Shown here: in pieces, positions 43,166 to 56,317 of the stretch
Layout: each line of letters opens with the position of its first letter
Numbering within the stretch: the first letter of the stretch is position 1
Translations under genes and position numbers: made by a program
The notes under the pieces: model-generated
Seen by the model: the letters and a program-made list of their open reading frames with translations, nothing else
The model's database searches: none
What the model was told of the DNA's origin: nothing
Origin: Marthasterias glacialis
Taxonomy: Eukaryota > Echinodermata > Asteroidea > Forcipulatida > Asteriidae
Length of the DNA: 64,000 bases
Assembly: GCA_911728455.2 (NCBI GenBank)
Contig: OU452233.1
Coordinates: 8,008,505-8,072,504 of the forward strand
Reading direction: 5' to 3'

Positions 43166-43555
43166 ATTGGGGTTTTTTTCTCTCAGAATTTTTAAAACTG
43201 TTTCAGTTGTAAAAAAAAAAAAAAAAAACAGCATTAAATTAGTTCCATTGAAGTGAAATCCCATGTTTGTACACGGATTTTGTTTTCAAGTAATCTTATA
43301 TTTTTGTCCTATCGGTAAAAATTATATACGATATTGTAGTTTACATTTTTACTTATAGAACTATATGAAAACATTACGTCACCATGATGCCATTAGGTTT
43401 CAAATTACATTTAAACCTTGCCTTCCGGTTCAAACAGTTCAAATAAAACATCTATATACAAAAAAATGATCAGTGAATCTTTTTTTTTCACCGAAACCCC
43501 CTGTGTTCGTTTAAAAGATCATTTAATTTCTAAGTGTTTTGCTGTATTTAATTTT

Positions 43556-43649
43556 TTGGGGTGAACCAAAAAAGTTACTACAGCCGGAATTGAATCTGCA
43601 ACCTCCGGATTTACTGCCGGTGCTCTGCCAACTGAGCTATCTAGCCCTA
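43556..43649 (-). repeat. tRNA-derived SINE fragment
   Basis: Minus strand: AGGGCTAGATAGCTCAGTTG GCAGAGC, then GGTTGCAGATTCAATTCCGG CTG and the tail AGTAACTTTTTTGGTTCACC CC. The same B-box and tail occur at 55832-55874. The anticodon stem is poorly formed, so this is not scored as a tRNA gene. Confidence 0.6.
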
Positions 43650-44713
43650 ATGTAGGCGTTGTCAATATCTCTTATTTGAGGGCGCTAGTCAGGACTCTAC
43701 AACGTATAGAGAGGTTGCATGACCCCGGGAAAAGTTCGTTTCGCAGCCATGTTGGGTACGGCCATGTACAAACTCAATGGATGGCGCGTCGCCTGCTGAA
43801 TGAGTTCCAGCGTCTGTTTGTACACACGGCATTAGGAAAAGGTCTCGGGTGACGTCACGTGAAACATCTCTAAACTGCCGTATAGCCAGGGATCATGGCC
43901 GGTACGATACAACCATACCCAGTCAACTTCCCTTGTGGTTTAGTACTTGATACTGTAGTTAAAACAGTACTTGGCTCAGCAAAATGCAAGCACCACGTCC
44001 CTTGCTTAATCTCAAATCTTCTACAGTAAAACAAAGCGTAGAAACAGCATACAGCGTTGTTTTTGTTCCTTCAGGAGTGTCTATGCATCTCGCAAATTCC
44101 ATGCATTCCTTTAGCAAGACTTTGTCAATCTCTTTGTTATGCAATTGAGACGTTTCCGAGTTTCTTATGTCTGAATGCAAAGCTCTGTTTTTGACAATAG
44201 CTGTAGGTGCTAGTGGGCAAAACATGTGCTGTAGTTTCTCACTGGCACAGCTCGAAATGGACCAAATAATATAGAGTGCCCGCTATTTCTGTCGTCTGAT
44301 GGAAAACCGTCAATACTGTCAATATTTTATATCAAACTCATTGATTTTTGGCTTTTTTTTTAGCTGCAGTATAAATGGCTCCATCAGTTTGTGAGAACTG
44401 CTTCATTAAGTCGCCACGGAGTTGAGTATATCAAGCGTGAGACAACGTATTGGTGTCGCTGCAACCAAGGTCTATAGAAAGGTACCTGAAAAGTAAAGAA
44501 ACTATTTTGAGAATTCCGCTGCCATAATTAAATTCTGTATGTAGTAAATGATTTTACTGTTTGGTAATGACTCTGAACATTTTTGGCAATAAAAACTTAC
44601 TTGGTAAGGAGTACAGCAGCTTTGGATAGTATACTGCATTTTGAGAAACGTTTCACTTCGAAGTACTGCAGTTATGGAAAAATAGATAACTTGTTATCCG
44701 CCAAAAACTTGAA

Positions 44714-44747
44714 TCTGAGAAGCGTTATGGCCGTAACGCTTCTCAGA
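44714..44747. other. 14-bp perfect palindrome with 6-base loop
   Basis: TCTGAGAAGCGTTA and TAACGCTTCTCAGA flank TGGCCG. It may be the core of a decayed foldback element. Confidence 0.7.
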
Positions 44748-45141
44748 ATGTGTATTCCAATGACGGATACTTCTTCTGCGTGAACGCAACCGCTCCAGAT
44801 TTTTGGCGATATCTAAAAAACGCTGCCACCTTTTGAAATGAAATGTACACAGGTTAGTTTTATGGTATATATCTATAATTATAATATAGCATTAAGGCAA
44901 ACGTACGGTTCCAAAAACCAAAGGTATACTTTGCCTTTAACTGGCTGCCACTTTTATGACTAAAAACGAAATGTTATTACACAGGGTTATAGTAGATAAC
45001 AATTTTTTTAAAGTTATATTTGTGAATTGGAAAAATGGCGGTCGGGTTCGGCAAAATTTGCCGCAACTTGTTTACCATTCAGCCCTGCCCACCATGTATT
45101 CAGTTATCTGTTGACGTGGCGTTTTAGCTCTTGCTGAAGCA

Positions 45142-45358
45142 GTTTTGCTTTTGCCGTGTCGCTTTTTGTTTTTGCCGTGGTGCTTTTGGTTTTTGCCGTA
45201 GTGCTTTTGGTTTTTGCCGTGGCGCTTTTGGTTTTTGCCGTAGTGCTTTTGGTTTTTGCCGTGGCGCTTTTGGTTTTTGCCGTGGTGCTTTTGGTTTTTG
45301 CCGTGGTGCTTTTGGTTTTTGCCGTGGCGCTTTTGGTTTTTGCCGTGGCGCTTTTGCA
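45142..45358 (+). repeat. 21-bp minisatellite (TTGCCGTGGCGCTTTTGGTTT)-like, about ten units
   Basis: The unit alternates TGCCGTGGTGC, TGCCGTAGTGC and TGCCGTGGCGC followed by TTTTGGTTTT. Because 21 is a multiple of three, several frames stay open; the minus strand reads as (APRQKPK)n. No promoter, splice or homology evidence for a gene. Confidence 0.9.
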
Positions 45359-48204
45359 TTTCCTATTGCGCTTTTGCTTTTGGCATCGCCCTTTTGCTTT
45401 TGTCGTGACAGTTGTGGGCGACCGTAGCGATGTGATACAATCATGAAATATTTGTAGGCCATGCTTATGTAAATTTACGGATCCATAAGTTGTCTAAGAA
45501 ATCAAATTCTTTAAGAGACTGATTGCGCGACCAATGTTTACACGTCACCAAGTGACTTATAGTGGGTACTACGTCATCTCAGCTGATGGCAAACTACGTG
45601 CGAATACATGCTGTGACCAACAGAGTCACACCAACAGTCAGCTTTTGATAATAATAATACAGTTGCTAAGCTGTTTAAATAAAATTGTATGTTGTGACAA
45701 CGATTTTAATCACATGACTGTTTCATAAACTACCAGTATTGTACTACAAAAGAGGTTTACTTTGAGTTATGCACTACTGGCGTCGGACGATATTGTGCCA
45801 CCGCCTCTGATTTTGTTTGAAATGTAAATCACTGCAAATATGGAGAACTTTGGAAAAGAGAGCATTTATGCCTATAGTCATGCGGAATTTCAAACAGACA
45901 AAGGAATCACGCAATTTGGAAAGCGTTTTCTTTGGACTATTTCACTTTCAAAACTGTGAGATTCTTGTGTTGAAAGGTGTGTGATCGCGGTTGTCTGGCC
46001 CAAACGTTCCCTCGTGCAACTAGTACTACCACATCATGAACATAGCGTTCCACAAGCTAGCAAAAAATGCCTATAGTCTGTAAGAGAAACAAATAAGTGC
46101 AAGTCTAGTCACCCCACCTGCACCACATCCAATTTATCCCACCATATTTTATGAAATGTATAAGTCGGCTTGTGTTTTATTAAGGCTTGCTAATAGTAAG
46201 ATGACCAGTGAGGTGACCTTGCGTCAGACTTACACGCATTTGACGGCTTAAAAAAGCTTTGTTAGTCTTGTCTTTCAGATCTTTTCACTAACTCTGGCTG
46301 ACTAGTGAAGTTGAAGGTTTCCATGGATTGTGTGGTAATGGTTATCTGACGATTTGGAGATCTACAAAGATAGGATAAGATCTTTTGGGACATCGAATGG
46401 TAGGAGAAGACCTAACCCGATTCCCTCCCCATGTAATTTTCTGCAGGATGCTCGACTGAGTACTTGTTGATGTTGTCAACTTGTATGGTTTTATGGCGAT
46501 GTCAAAAATCTTTGTGGACTATTGCTTGTGTGGCATATTGGTCGTAACCAGTGATGCCTCTTCGTTAGGTTTGGAACTTATTTCATTTGGAAAATACTTT
46601 CTGGGAAGCCTCAAAACCGAAGTTCTCAGTTGACATGTTGAATTTATAAAATTGTCATGAAATACTGCCTGAAACCTTTTTTTAAATATTAGGCGACACT
46701 TACCTAAACCAATAAAACGCCATAGTGTATTTTGATGTGTACAGCTGCGCATTTTCTTCTAGTTTCTTTTGTAAAAAGATTAATGATGCTAATCTCACAC
46801 CCAATTTTTTTGAACTGGCAAAAGTCACCTCAATTAGTCAACATCAGTATGGTTCAAAATACATGTTTCATTATTGTAAAAATTATAATGAACCACCAGG
46901 GTACACAACTACAGACATGACCCTGACAAACAATAGCGGCTGATCTTTCTTGCCTTCAAAACAAATTAAAAAGAATTCACACCGTCTGGAAGACATAATA
47001 TACTGGGTATGCTTAAACAAAACAAGGAGAGGTGTTATTCCCTTTAAAATCTCATCACGATCAAATATTGATATTTACTTAAAGATTAATGGACTCGAAC
47101 TAGGAGCATATAGGCCATACCAGTTGCTGATAAACAAATAAATTTGCATTCATAATGTAACATTTGAATTGGTCTGTACGGAATTATTAATGAGCAGGAA
47201 GAGTGACGCACAAATAATAAGTTGAAAGACACCGATATTGATTGAAAGTGGTATATATGATGACGAAGTTTGTTTGGAGCTCCGCTCATATCAACGATCA
47301 CTCTCAAATTCCCTTCTATTATTTTGTTACATGTATTTATTTTTATTCCAATCTTTGTGAGTAAAATTCCTTTTTATAAATATTTTAATCACGCAAGCAG
47401 CTCGCACGGGCGGTGGATTAATTTGCTTGTCACTACAAGACAAAACTCATTTAATCTAAAAAAGAAAAGCCAGTTAGAGATACCATAGTCTACTATCATT
47501 CAGGTGCATATAGTTTCTTTGTTTGATTTAAATTCAGTAAAGCTAAATGAATCTGTGTAGTTTCAAATATTAGCTGTAAATCAACTAAGTTTATTTTTTT
47601 CTTTAGTCAGAAGAAATTTTGCGCTTGCATGCTGCAGCTTCTCACACTTCTGAGGCATCATTAAAATATTTCTTAAAAAACTGATTCAGCTCAAAATTTT
47701 GAGTGAATAACAAAAATGATATCCCTCTAAAATGAGCAGAGCGTGAGAGAAGTTACCAAGCCATTCTCTTTTTGCGTGGTACTCAGAGCAAGCCGCAATC
47801 CGGAAGTCCGTCACTATCGGAGTGTTGATTTTCCATGTACAGATCACATTCTATCTACGGTTGTTTGGTGACATCCACTAGCATGAGATTTGATTTGTTT
47901 TAAACCCGAGTTCTGTTCCTGCCTAGAAGTTTACAGTGCGCTTTACAGTATTTTACCTTTGAGTTTATAACTAAATTTCCAACGCCCCGATGTACCATTG
48001 CTAATTTTCTCCAAACCAAAAAATATACGTTGTGAACAGAATTAACAATGCTGCCTCTAGTTACGCCATTTGCATCAATCCGAAGGGAACATTTATGGCT
48101 TTCTTGACGTAAAACAAGTGTTATTTTCTTGTTTTATTCTGTTTTTAGGCCTAAATTTACAATGAAACACGCTCGTAAAGATTCAAACCCCTGTGGGCAG
48201 AAGA

Positions 48205-48545
48205 GATTTCGCAAAATGCACATTGGTACCATATCGGAAATACCTTGGCGAGTACATCTGGGGAGAATATAGTATGCAGTGTTCCTTTTTAGGTATCATA
48301 TGGGAAATACCCGGGCAAGGCCATGTGAGTAGAGTTTGCATTGACCCATATGGATATCATAAATGGGAAAGACCTGAGCAAGCCCATATGGGGAGGATAT
48401 ACAATTGTGCGTGGGTGTCGTATTGGAAACACGTGAGCAAGCCCGTGTGGGCAGGAATCGCAAAGGCCCATATGGGAATCAATAATGGTAAGACCTGTGT
48501 TATGGGCAAACCCATAACGGGCAGTATATACAAAGGCCCATAAAT
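48205..48545 (+). repeat. Degenerate ~62-bp tandem repeat with CCCATATGGG motifs
   Basis: About five units recur with ATCATATGGGAAATACC, GAGCAAGCCCATATGGGGAG, GATATACAATTG and variants. CATATG/CCATATGG palindromes appear repeatedly. Confidence 0.65.
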
Positions 48546-50659
48546 ATTGGCGGTTATACACGGCATCCGACACCAACTTGTTAAATCAAACCGGTGTATT
48601 GGTAAAACACAAATAATTTTCTTTTTCCCTGATGCAAATTTAAAACCCATGCTATGATTCAACCATCATTTAGAAAGTCAATGATTCGGGATTGATTACT
48701 GATGTGAAAATATGCATTATGTACTCATTTGTATTCTACTAGTTGTTTGTCAATGATAAAAAAAAGTGCAGAAACATTGAAACCACTACAAAAAAAAACA
48801 TCGGATATTTCCAAGCAAACTTTACTGTAAAAAGAAGTATCTGCTAAAAGTCTGATACTGGATTATTTTATTTAAAAAATAGTGAGTTGTTGAGAGTGCT
48901 GGTGTAAATATTTCAAGTGTTAAATCCCCCAAAAGAGTCAGAAAACCAAACTGGGTGTATTTTAGTTGGGATCGGTTTCAGGATTTCCTCAACATCATAC
49001 TTTCAATATTTTGCAAGGTGCCTAATTTAAAATGTTAATGACAAAGAAAGCAACTCTAATAACGAATTTTTTTAATCAATATTTGCCAAATATATACACA
49101 AAGATGAGTTTTAGTACAGAAATTGTTGGGTAGTAGTTTTTGTTGAAGTGTTAATACACTTGCATATAGCCTAAAATCTAGTAACGACTAGCCTCTTGGT
49201 TGAGTGTAGTGATACATCTAATAATACTTTGTCTGACCTCTGACATACTAACAGTATATCTTGTACAATAAACCAAACAAGTGTAGAGTGTGAATGATGG
49301 CCTAGATTGCAGGCTGTCTACTTTCTGAGTAGCTTGTCTCAATTATAATCATTCTAGGATCTTGGCCAATCTCAATTAAGATCAAATAAAAGATTCAATT
49401 GTGAGAGAAAACCACTAAATGTGTAATGATTGTAAGTGGCCATTGGATGATCTCATCATAGCGTTTTTTCCGAGGTCAGGCTAAATGAGACAAAGAGACG
49501 CCGCTGCGTTTAACGAGTGCCTGTTCATTTATTTTTATCTGTTTCAGTCTTTTATATTTTAAGTACTGTCAATAAATAATAACACAATGAATTCAAAATT
49601 ATACAATCTAGCAATCAGTTATACTGTCAACGATGCTTGGCTGTTAACTGATGTGAAAGTGCACGTAGTATTCATTTGTAGGTATAGGGTCTGTCTTTGA
49701 CCCTAATATAATAATTATTCAGATTTGGTAAGTAAAATAACTGTTTTACACACAAATGTTATCTTTGCTGCTTAACAGACACAAATCATTAGAAATCAAG
49801 ACACATAATTGCCTGAAATTGCTTGTTGATTTGTTTTTGAGAGGACAGTTTTACAATAATTAAAGAAAATTTTAATACTGTTTCTATACATTAACTTGTA
49901 TTTGACACTCACAAAAATCACTTATTCTAACACACATTTTCGCTCTTCTACAGCAGCACAACTCCCCCTCCAGGAAAAACCAAGAAAAACAACAACAACA
50001 ACAAAAAACAAAAACAAAACAAAAACAAAATAGTCCTCTAATGAATTCCTCAGATTTCCAGAACACAAGAAAAGACAAAAGGAGGCGGCCACACCATGCC
50101 ACATATTGAGCACCAAATGCAAAACTTCATTGGTTGAAAAAAAAAAAAAACATTATGGCCTATAGCCGTTGGCTTCGGCACCCTATTGAGTTCCAATAAT
50201 GCAATGCAGATTGTCATGTGACACTAAACAATCACCTTTCAAGTCAAGAACAATTTCATAAATAGATTAACAGTGTTTAGAAAAGTAAACATGTGCATTT
50301 ACGAAAACAAACTGCAAACCAAGAATTTGGTGATCAGTTGCACAGTATAAAAGTCATGATCAAATAAATTGCAGGTTTTATGTGCCCCCATTTCTAGTCC
50401 TGGAAGGGTTTAAACACAATTATTTCCCTTGCGATTTGGGCTTCAAAGGGCCATGTAATTATTGTTTGTGCTGTTTTTGTAATGAATTTTATATTTTGAG
50501 CAATTTTTACGTTGAAACATGGCAGTTGTGAGAAACGTATTGTGATAATAATGACTGTAATCACTCAACAGTGACAGTTTTTGTAATCATTTTGTTGCCT
50601 GAATTGGAAGTCATGGTTTAATGATGCATGCTTTTCCCGGACCTGACTTCAAGCATTGT

Positions 50660-51003
50660 GTGTCTATGGTTGGTACAATTAACCCTTGGATGGGTGGGGC
50701 TACTTGGGAGGGGGATTAATATTACCATAGATTGTAAAAAAAAACATGTCATTTTTAACTCTACCTAAAAAAAGATTGTGTCCATATTTGATCGAATTTA
50801 ACCTGGAAGGGGTGGAGCTACTGGGAGGGGACTTACACTATCTTGTACAAGACAAATACTTTATGGGTCACTTTAAAAACAGACTGTGTTTATGTTTGAT
50901 AGGTTTAACCTTTGAAGGGTGGGGAATTGTGAAGGGGGAATTGTTACCATGTTAAACAATACAAACCTTACATTGCTTAACTCACCTAAAGCAGACTCTG
51001 TCC
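50660..51003 (+). repeat. ~130-bp tandem repeat, about 2.5 units
   Basis: Recurring ordered motifs are GATTGTGTCCATATTTGAT / GACTGTGTTTATGTTTGAT, TTTAACC, GGGTGGGGCTAC / GGGGTGGAGCTAC, and GGGAGGGG. Confidence 0.6.
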
Positions 51004-52059
51004 AGTGAAAACACTGTATAACCCAATCTATCAAAATGTAAACCAAATCATAATGTCCATGTTTTTAAGGCGAATATTAAAGCCTATGCCTTTATTTCTA
51101 TGTAACATAAGCCACTTTAGTAAGTTGTTTTGCTTGCGAAGAAATTGTAATATTATTAAATGAGTTTGACATCCCAACAGCCAACAAGTAATTGTCATTG
51201 TCCTGTTTTCATCAAAGCCAGTTTAAATTATCCGAATTGAAAGACTTTGTTCATTCATGCATGTATTGCTTTTTCACTTCAGTTTTTGTAAAACTTCAGC
51301 CCCCACTTTAGTCCTACCCCCTATCATTATGTTATGTGCTTCACTCCTTCATGGGCCAAATTAATCTATGTAAGCTTTTTGAAGGAAACTCATTTCCTCT
51401 AAATTCACTGCCAACTAAAGCAAACTACACAAATAACTGGCACTTGCCCGTAGCATTGTGTTCATAATGTATGCCATTAATCAAACCATGTAGGAGACAG
51501 TTTTATGAGCATTATGGCACATATGAATTTCAGGGATGAGAGTTACTACTGACAATAAAGTCTGAAAAGAGGATCCAAATTCAGGAGGTATGTTGAAATG
51601 ATGGCATTTCCACCTTTTGGTAACCCCTGGAGATATAGATTAAAATGATCTTCTTAGAACAGTATCCTCAGTTCTAGAGAAGTGGAGTAAAGAGCAAGAT
51701 TTCTTCATACCTGAAGAAAGTTACATTTTTTTTCACCAGTCAGACATAAAAAGTCTGAAGTCAGACAAAAATCTGAATAATCTCATCCCTTTCCTCTTAT
51801 ACTGTACTGAGTAGTAGCCTTGAACAGTCTTTCCCTCAACAGACAAAATATGACAACATGGTTGGGGTACTGGTGTGTGCACAAATCTTTGAACGTCATT
51901 TTGATACATATTTTAACAGTAGATGACATGCAACCACCTTGTATATCACATGTTTGCTACATATCTTATTTCAAATATTGTGATACAATAGAAATGCCCC
52001 AATCTCCTGGTTGCAACTTTGAGTATAAAAACAAGGGTTACAGATTTTTTTGGCGATGC

Positions 52060-54060
52060 AACATGACATCATGGTGACGTCACTACATATTTATGAATTG
52101 GTAACCTTGCAAGCCAAGTGCAAAAACAATTTTGATTGTAGCCTGTTTTTTTAACTGAACAAAGTCACATCATAATGTGATGCAACATACATGTTACAAG
52201 TGATGACGTCATAATGACGTCACTCCAAATTTTATGAATTGTGACCTTCCAAGCCTAGTGTAAGACAAATTTGGTTGCAGCAAGATATTTAATAAGTGGT
52301 CACAAATTCGAAAAAATGTAAAAAAAACAAAAAAACAAATCGTGTGATGACGTCATCATCAAATCACTCCAACATTTTACAACAAAGTCCATTGTCTAAC
52401 AACCTTAAAGTTTCAAGGCATTCAAACATGTACTTCGGTAGATAAAGGACTTCAAAAAGTGCACATTTGATTAATGCCACGTGACACATGATAACGTCAT
52501 CAATCCACTACTACACATAATATGTTGTTTGCATAAAGGTCATTATTTATACCAACAACGATTACCATAAACTTCACCATATAGGCCTACATCAAGTAAA
52601 ATTGTATTTTGAACTGTATTTAACCTGCCGCTAGGGGCACTCTGGAATTTTATGACGTCACCAGTCCTATTTTTGAAAAGCAGACCCTTGACGAACTATA
52701 ACACTGTTGAAACAACTTTTAAAAAGTTGCCACATCTAAATTACAAGGTACTTCTGGTTTTGGGTTTTGACTGGAAGTAGAGGTCACGTGAGGTCACGCA
52801 CACGAAAAAAATAAAGACCTATATTTCCAAAATATAATCATGCAAAAAGCCATCGAAAGTCTATTTTGCTTGATTTGATATTGATTTTCAAAGATTTATA
52901 AATTTAATGCTTAACAATCTTGAAATTCGAAACCTAATGACGTCATCATGACGTCACAACTTTCTCAGCATCTACAAGTTATAGTCTAACTTTATGTAAA
53001 GTTTAAACAAATGAATTACCTTATGTGTTACAATCATTCTAAATGTAAGAGCGATCTTTACATACAACATAATACAAAGCATGGCGTCCTGCTAGTAAGT
53101 ACATCCAAAGAGTGTTAAAATTTGATATGAACATATCAATTTGTATCTACGACTGTTCGATGGCTTCAGCAGCTTAAGTGATGAAACGGCCGTTGTTTGT
53201 ACAAGCCCTGTGTTGCAGGGATTAGACTCACGAGGGAAGTTGGCGCAATGCCAACTGCGACTGTATACGTTTGTACATGACTTCATAGAAATAGCCATGT
53301 TACTAAAAGTGTGTAACTGGGAGAACACTTTAAAGCGTAACTCCAAAAGTATTTACAATCAACAAATCAGTTTTGTCATGTGTAACGATCGTTCTAAAAC
53401 CTATTAAATTACGTAACATTCTGACTTGTAGTTTTTGAGATATGCATAACAAACTTCAACATCCGGTTTTGACCGGAAGATGACCTCAGATAAGGTCACT
53501 TACACAAAGTTGTTAAGGTGTTACCGCACTCTATCGGGGTGAAAACGTTTTGGCACAGCTGCTTGCGTTTTCAAGACGGAGGCTTTCAAAATAATTGAAC
53601 CGGTAAAATTTGTCAAAAGAAGTTGCAAAATACAGTTTTTGCGCCATAATTTCCAACTGGATTACGTGACCAATGTTATACTTTGCACCGATGTTGCATA
53701 TGTAAACTCTAATAATACTGCATCGTTACGTGCTAATCAAAGATGTGGTTTATGAAAAATTGTTTTTTAAACCTAGAAACTTCAACTTCTGGTTTCGATC
53801 AGAAAGTGACCTCGGGCAAGGTCACCTACACAAACAACAATTTTAAGCTGTTGTTTTACTAAACGATTGTGTAAAAATTATTGCCATATCTTTTTGCATT
53901 TTCATTACGGTGGGTTTTCAAAACAGGTATTTTTAAAGTTTTAAACCACTGTACCTTTAAACCTGATGATGTCATCGTGTCGTCACAACTTTTCATACAT
54001 TTCGAAGTTATAGTCTTACTACATGTGAAGTTTCAAGTTGGTACAAGCTTCGAAACTATG
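52060..54060. repeat. Degenerate repeat domain rich in TGACGTCA palindromes
   Basis: Exact TGACGTCA occurs at 52075, 52204, 52215, 52348, 52653, 52938 and 52949. The second half has three copies of a CTTCTGGTTTTGACCGGAAG-like block followed by GACCTC..AAGGTCAC at about 52750, 53457 and 53778. Unit text such as TTTATGAATTG.GACCTT..AAGCC repeats at 52090 and 52232. There is no open frame of note. Confidence 0.6.
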
Positions 54061-54148
54061 TGTTTGCTTGCGGATAATTTTCATTTGGAAATAAAAATCA
54101 AAATTTATGTTAAACTGGCAAAGTCATATCGTAAAAGTGCATTTTCAT

Positions 54149-54328
54149 GTTCGGCTATTACCCGAACACCTAAAAAAGCGAACAATAACAATAGATGTTC
54201 GGGCTATTGCCCGAACACCTAAAAACCGAACAAAAACAATAGTTGTTAGGAAAATTGCCCGAACCCCCCCCCCCCAAAAAAAAAAAAAACCGAACAAAAA
54301 CAATAGTTGTTTATAGCCCAAACACCTA
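54149..54328 (+). repeat. ~54-bp tandem repeat, about 3.5 units
   Basis: The unit contains TTCGGGCTATTGCCCGAACA (itself a small palindrome) then CCTAAAAACCGAACAAAAAC AATAGTTG. The third unit carries C and A homopolymer runs. Confidence 0.75.
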
Positions 54329-55460
54329 ATAATACACAGGATGACAAGAATCTATGATGAACTCAAATTAATTTAATCCTCATCAGTTTAAGGGTCATCA
54401 AGAAAACGCTAGATAAACTAAATACCAAGAAGAACACAGTGAAAAACACAGAAGAACCTAGAAGAAGCCCCATTACCTGGAGAAGTATTAAGTACATATA
54501 CATTGGCATAATGAAGACATCATAAACATCATATACACGTGAGCGACTACACGAAATATTCATTTTCTCCAAATACGATACGGGGCTTTTCTGACAAATC
54601 TCTTACACCCAGAGAATAAAATCACTGCTCTAAGCGATGTTCAAGCAAAAAAAGGAGAACAATAGAGACAAACTATTGTATGTGTGTCTGATACACCCTC
54701 CAGCAAAAGAGAAAGACATGAGGTGCCGCACAACTCACAATCTCTTGCAAAATCACTACGCCAATAATTATACATACAAATAACCCATCCAGGCAATGTA
54801 GAGATAATTTTGAAATAATCACTTACTAGGCTTAGTATGCTACATGTAATGTGATAACAAATTGCTGGCCACCATTAATTGTATTAAATTTGAAAGACCT
54901 ATTTTCAATGAAGGACCACGCTGCAGTCCGTCCTTCGGCAAAAAGTATGAAGGTCCATTATAAAGTTTTAGGGTTAGTTCTAAAAGAAAGATGCAGGGCG
55001 CACCTGCGTTACCTACAGCAATACATAGAGTGAGATGTAATTGCAGAAAATAATGTTAAGGTCAGGTAGTGTCAGATGTAAAAAAATAAAAAAAATCCCT
55101 CCATAGTTTTTAACGTTTTGCTCCACAGCTTCTAACCGTTTTCCTGAATATTATGCACATGTTAAGTACACAGCACTTACTATGTCTTGATGTGTCTCCG
55201 TTGATAAATTGTTCTTTGTTTTGAGCTCAACAACCAAGAATCAAGTTGATTACGTTAACGGAAAATGACATATGCTGTATTCTAGCATTCCAATCTCTTC
55301 CAACTTACAAAAAGTGATAGCTTCCCAGCAGTGCTTATAGCTATAACAAGGTTTCTGACCTCATCGAATAAAACTCAATCTCTACAGAATATCTTACAAT
55401 AACACTTGCGCCAACAACAAAGAAACGAGACAAGATTACGTAGTATACACATTTTGCTAC

Positions 55461-55569
55461 GGTTAAAAACTACGACTCCCGAGGTGATCCCGGAGCGTTT
55501 TATTTTCTGGAGGCGAAGCCGAGGGAAAACAGACTCCACGGGGATCACCGAGGAGTCGTAGTTTTAACC
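55461..55569. mobile_element. 109-bp imperfect hairpin element
   Basis: GGTTAAAAACTACGACTCCC and GAGGTGATCCC at the left pair with GGGGATCACCGAGGAGTCGT and AGTTTTAACC at the right. The loop has GGAGGCGAAGCCGAGGGAAA. Confidence 0.7.
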
Positions 55570-55831
55570 AGAGCACTCAAAGCAGTCAATATTTCTTTTA
55601 TAACACCCCATACATTGGTTGATAGGGATATCATTGATGCACTCTAAACCAATCAACAGACGTAATCTTTGCAAAGGGTGCTATCAAAACATTAACATGC
55701 ATTTATGCTTCCAGAGACGAGTAGCTTTGGCACCACTATGATGTACGCCTGTGATAATGGTTGTCCGTTTTTTTTAATACTTTTATTGTCAAAATAAACT
55801 CATTGGTTATCAATTATTTTGGTAAAAAGAA

Positions 55832-55874
55832 ACAAAAAGTTACTTGAGCGGGATTTGAGCCTGCGACCACCGGC
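55832..55874 (-). repeat. tRNA-derived SINE fragment, second copy
   Basis: Minus strand GGTCGCAGGCTCAAATCCCG followed by CTCAAGTAACTTTTTG. This is the 3' half of the head and tail of the 43556 family; the A-box half is missing or diverged. Confidence 0.5.
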
Positions 55875-56317
55875 TACGTACATTTTGGTTATCGGAACAT
55901 TAGTGCTCCATTAATGTTTATAATATTCCATCTCAGTCTAGCCTTCTATAGACATCTACATTAACGTTTTTAGTGTTTTCTTTTTCTTTTCTGTTTTAGT
56001 TTTTTTACTAGAGTGTAGCTGATTGAATTTTGTGGACAGAAATAAAATGGTAATTGCAGTAATAATGTATGAAGATAATACATTTTGAATAACGAATTTC
56101 GCTCACGCAGTTATAGATTAACGTGTAATTACAAGATAAAGTCGGTCAAATAATGGGACATTGCTCGATCGACGTTAATGAACATCCAGTACTGACAAAA
56201 TAGTTCAAGAAAAACTGTTTTTTAAGGAAAAGATCATTATTGTTAGTGAACTTGTCGTGATAGCAAATTATTATTTTAGACTTCACAATGTTACGGTTTG
56301 GTTTCATTTTCAACGAT

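Larger units (their letters stand above)
43166..56317. other. Gene-poor interval within the ApeC cluster
   Basis: I find no convincing exon. Content is minisatellites (45.1, 48.2, 50.7, 54.1 kb), the TGACGTCA-rich domain, SINE fragments and hairpins. A minus-strand open frame of 88 codons at 43959-44225 has unremarkable composition and no family I recognise. Confidence 0.55.

Noticed and set aside
43959-44225. 88-codon minus-strand open frame (KECMEFARCIDTPEGTK region)
   Set aside because: Its composition is more protein-like than most, but I recognise no family and see no start, splice or neighbour support, so I did not call it.
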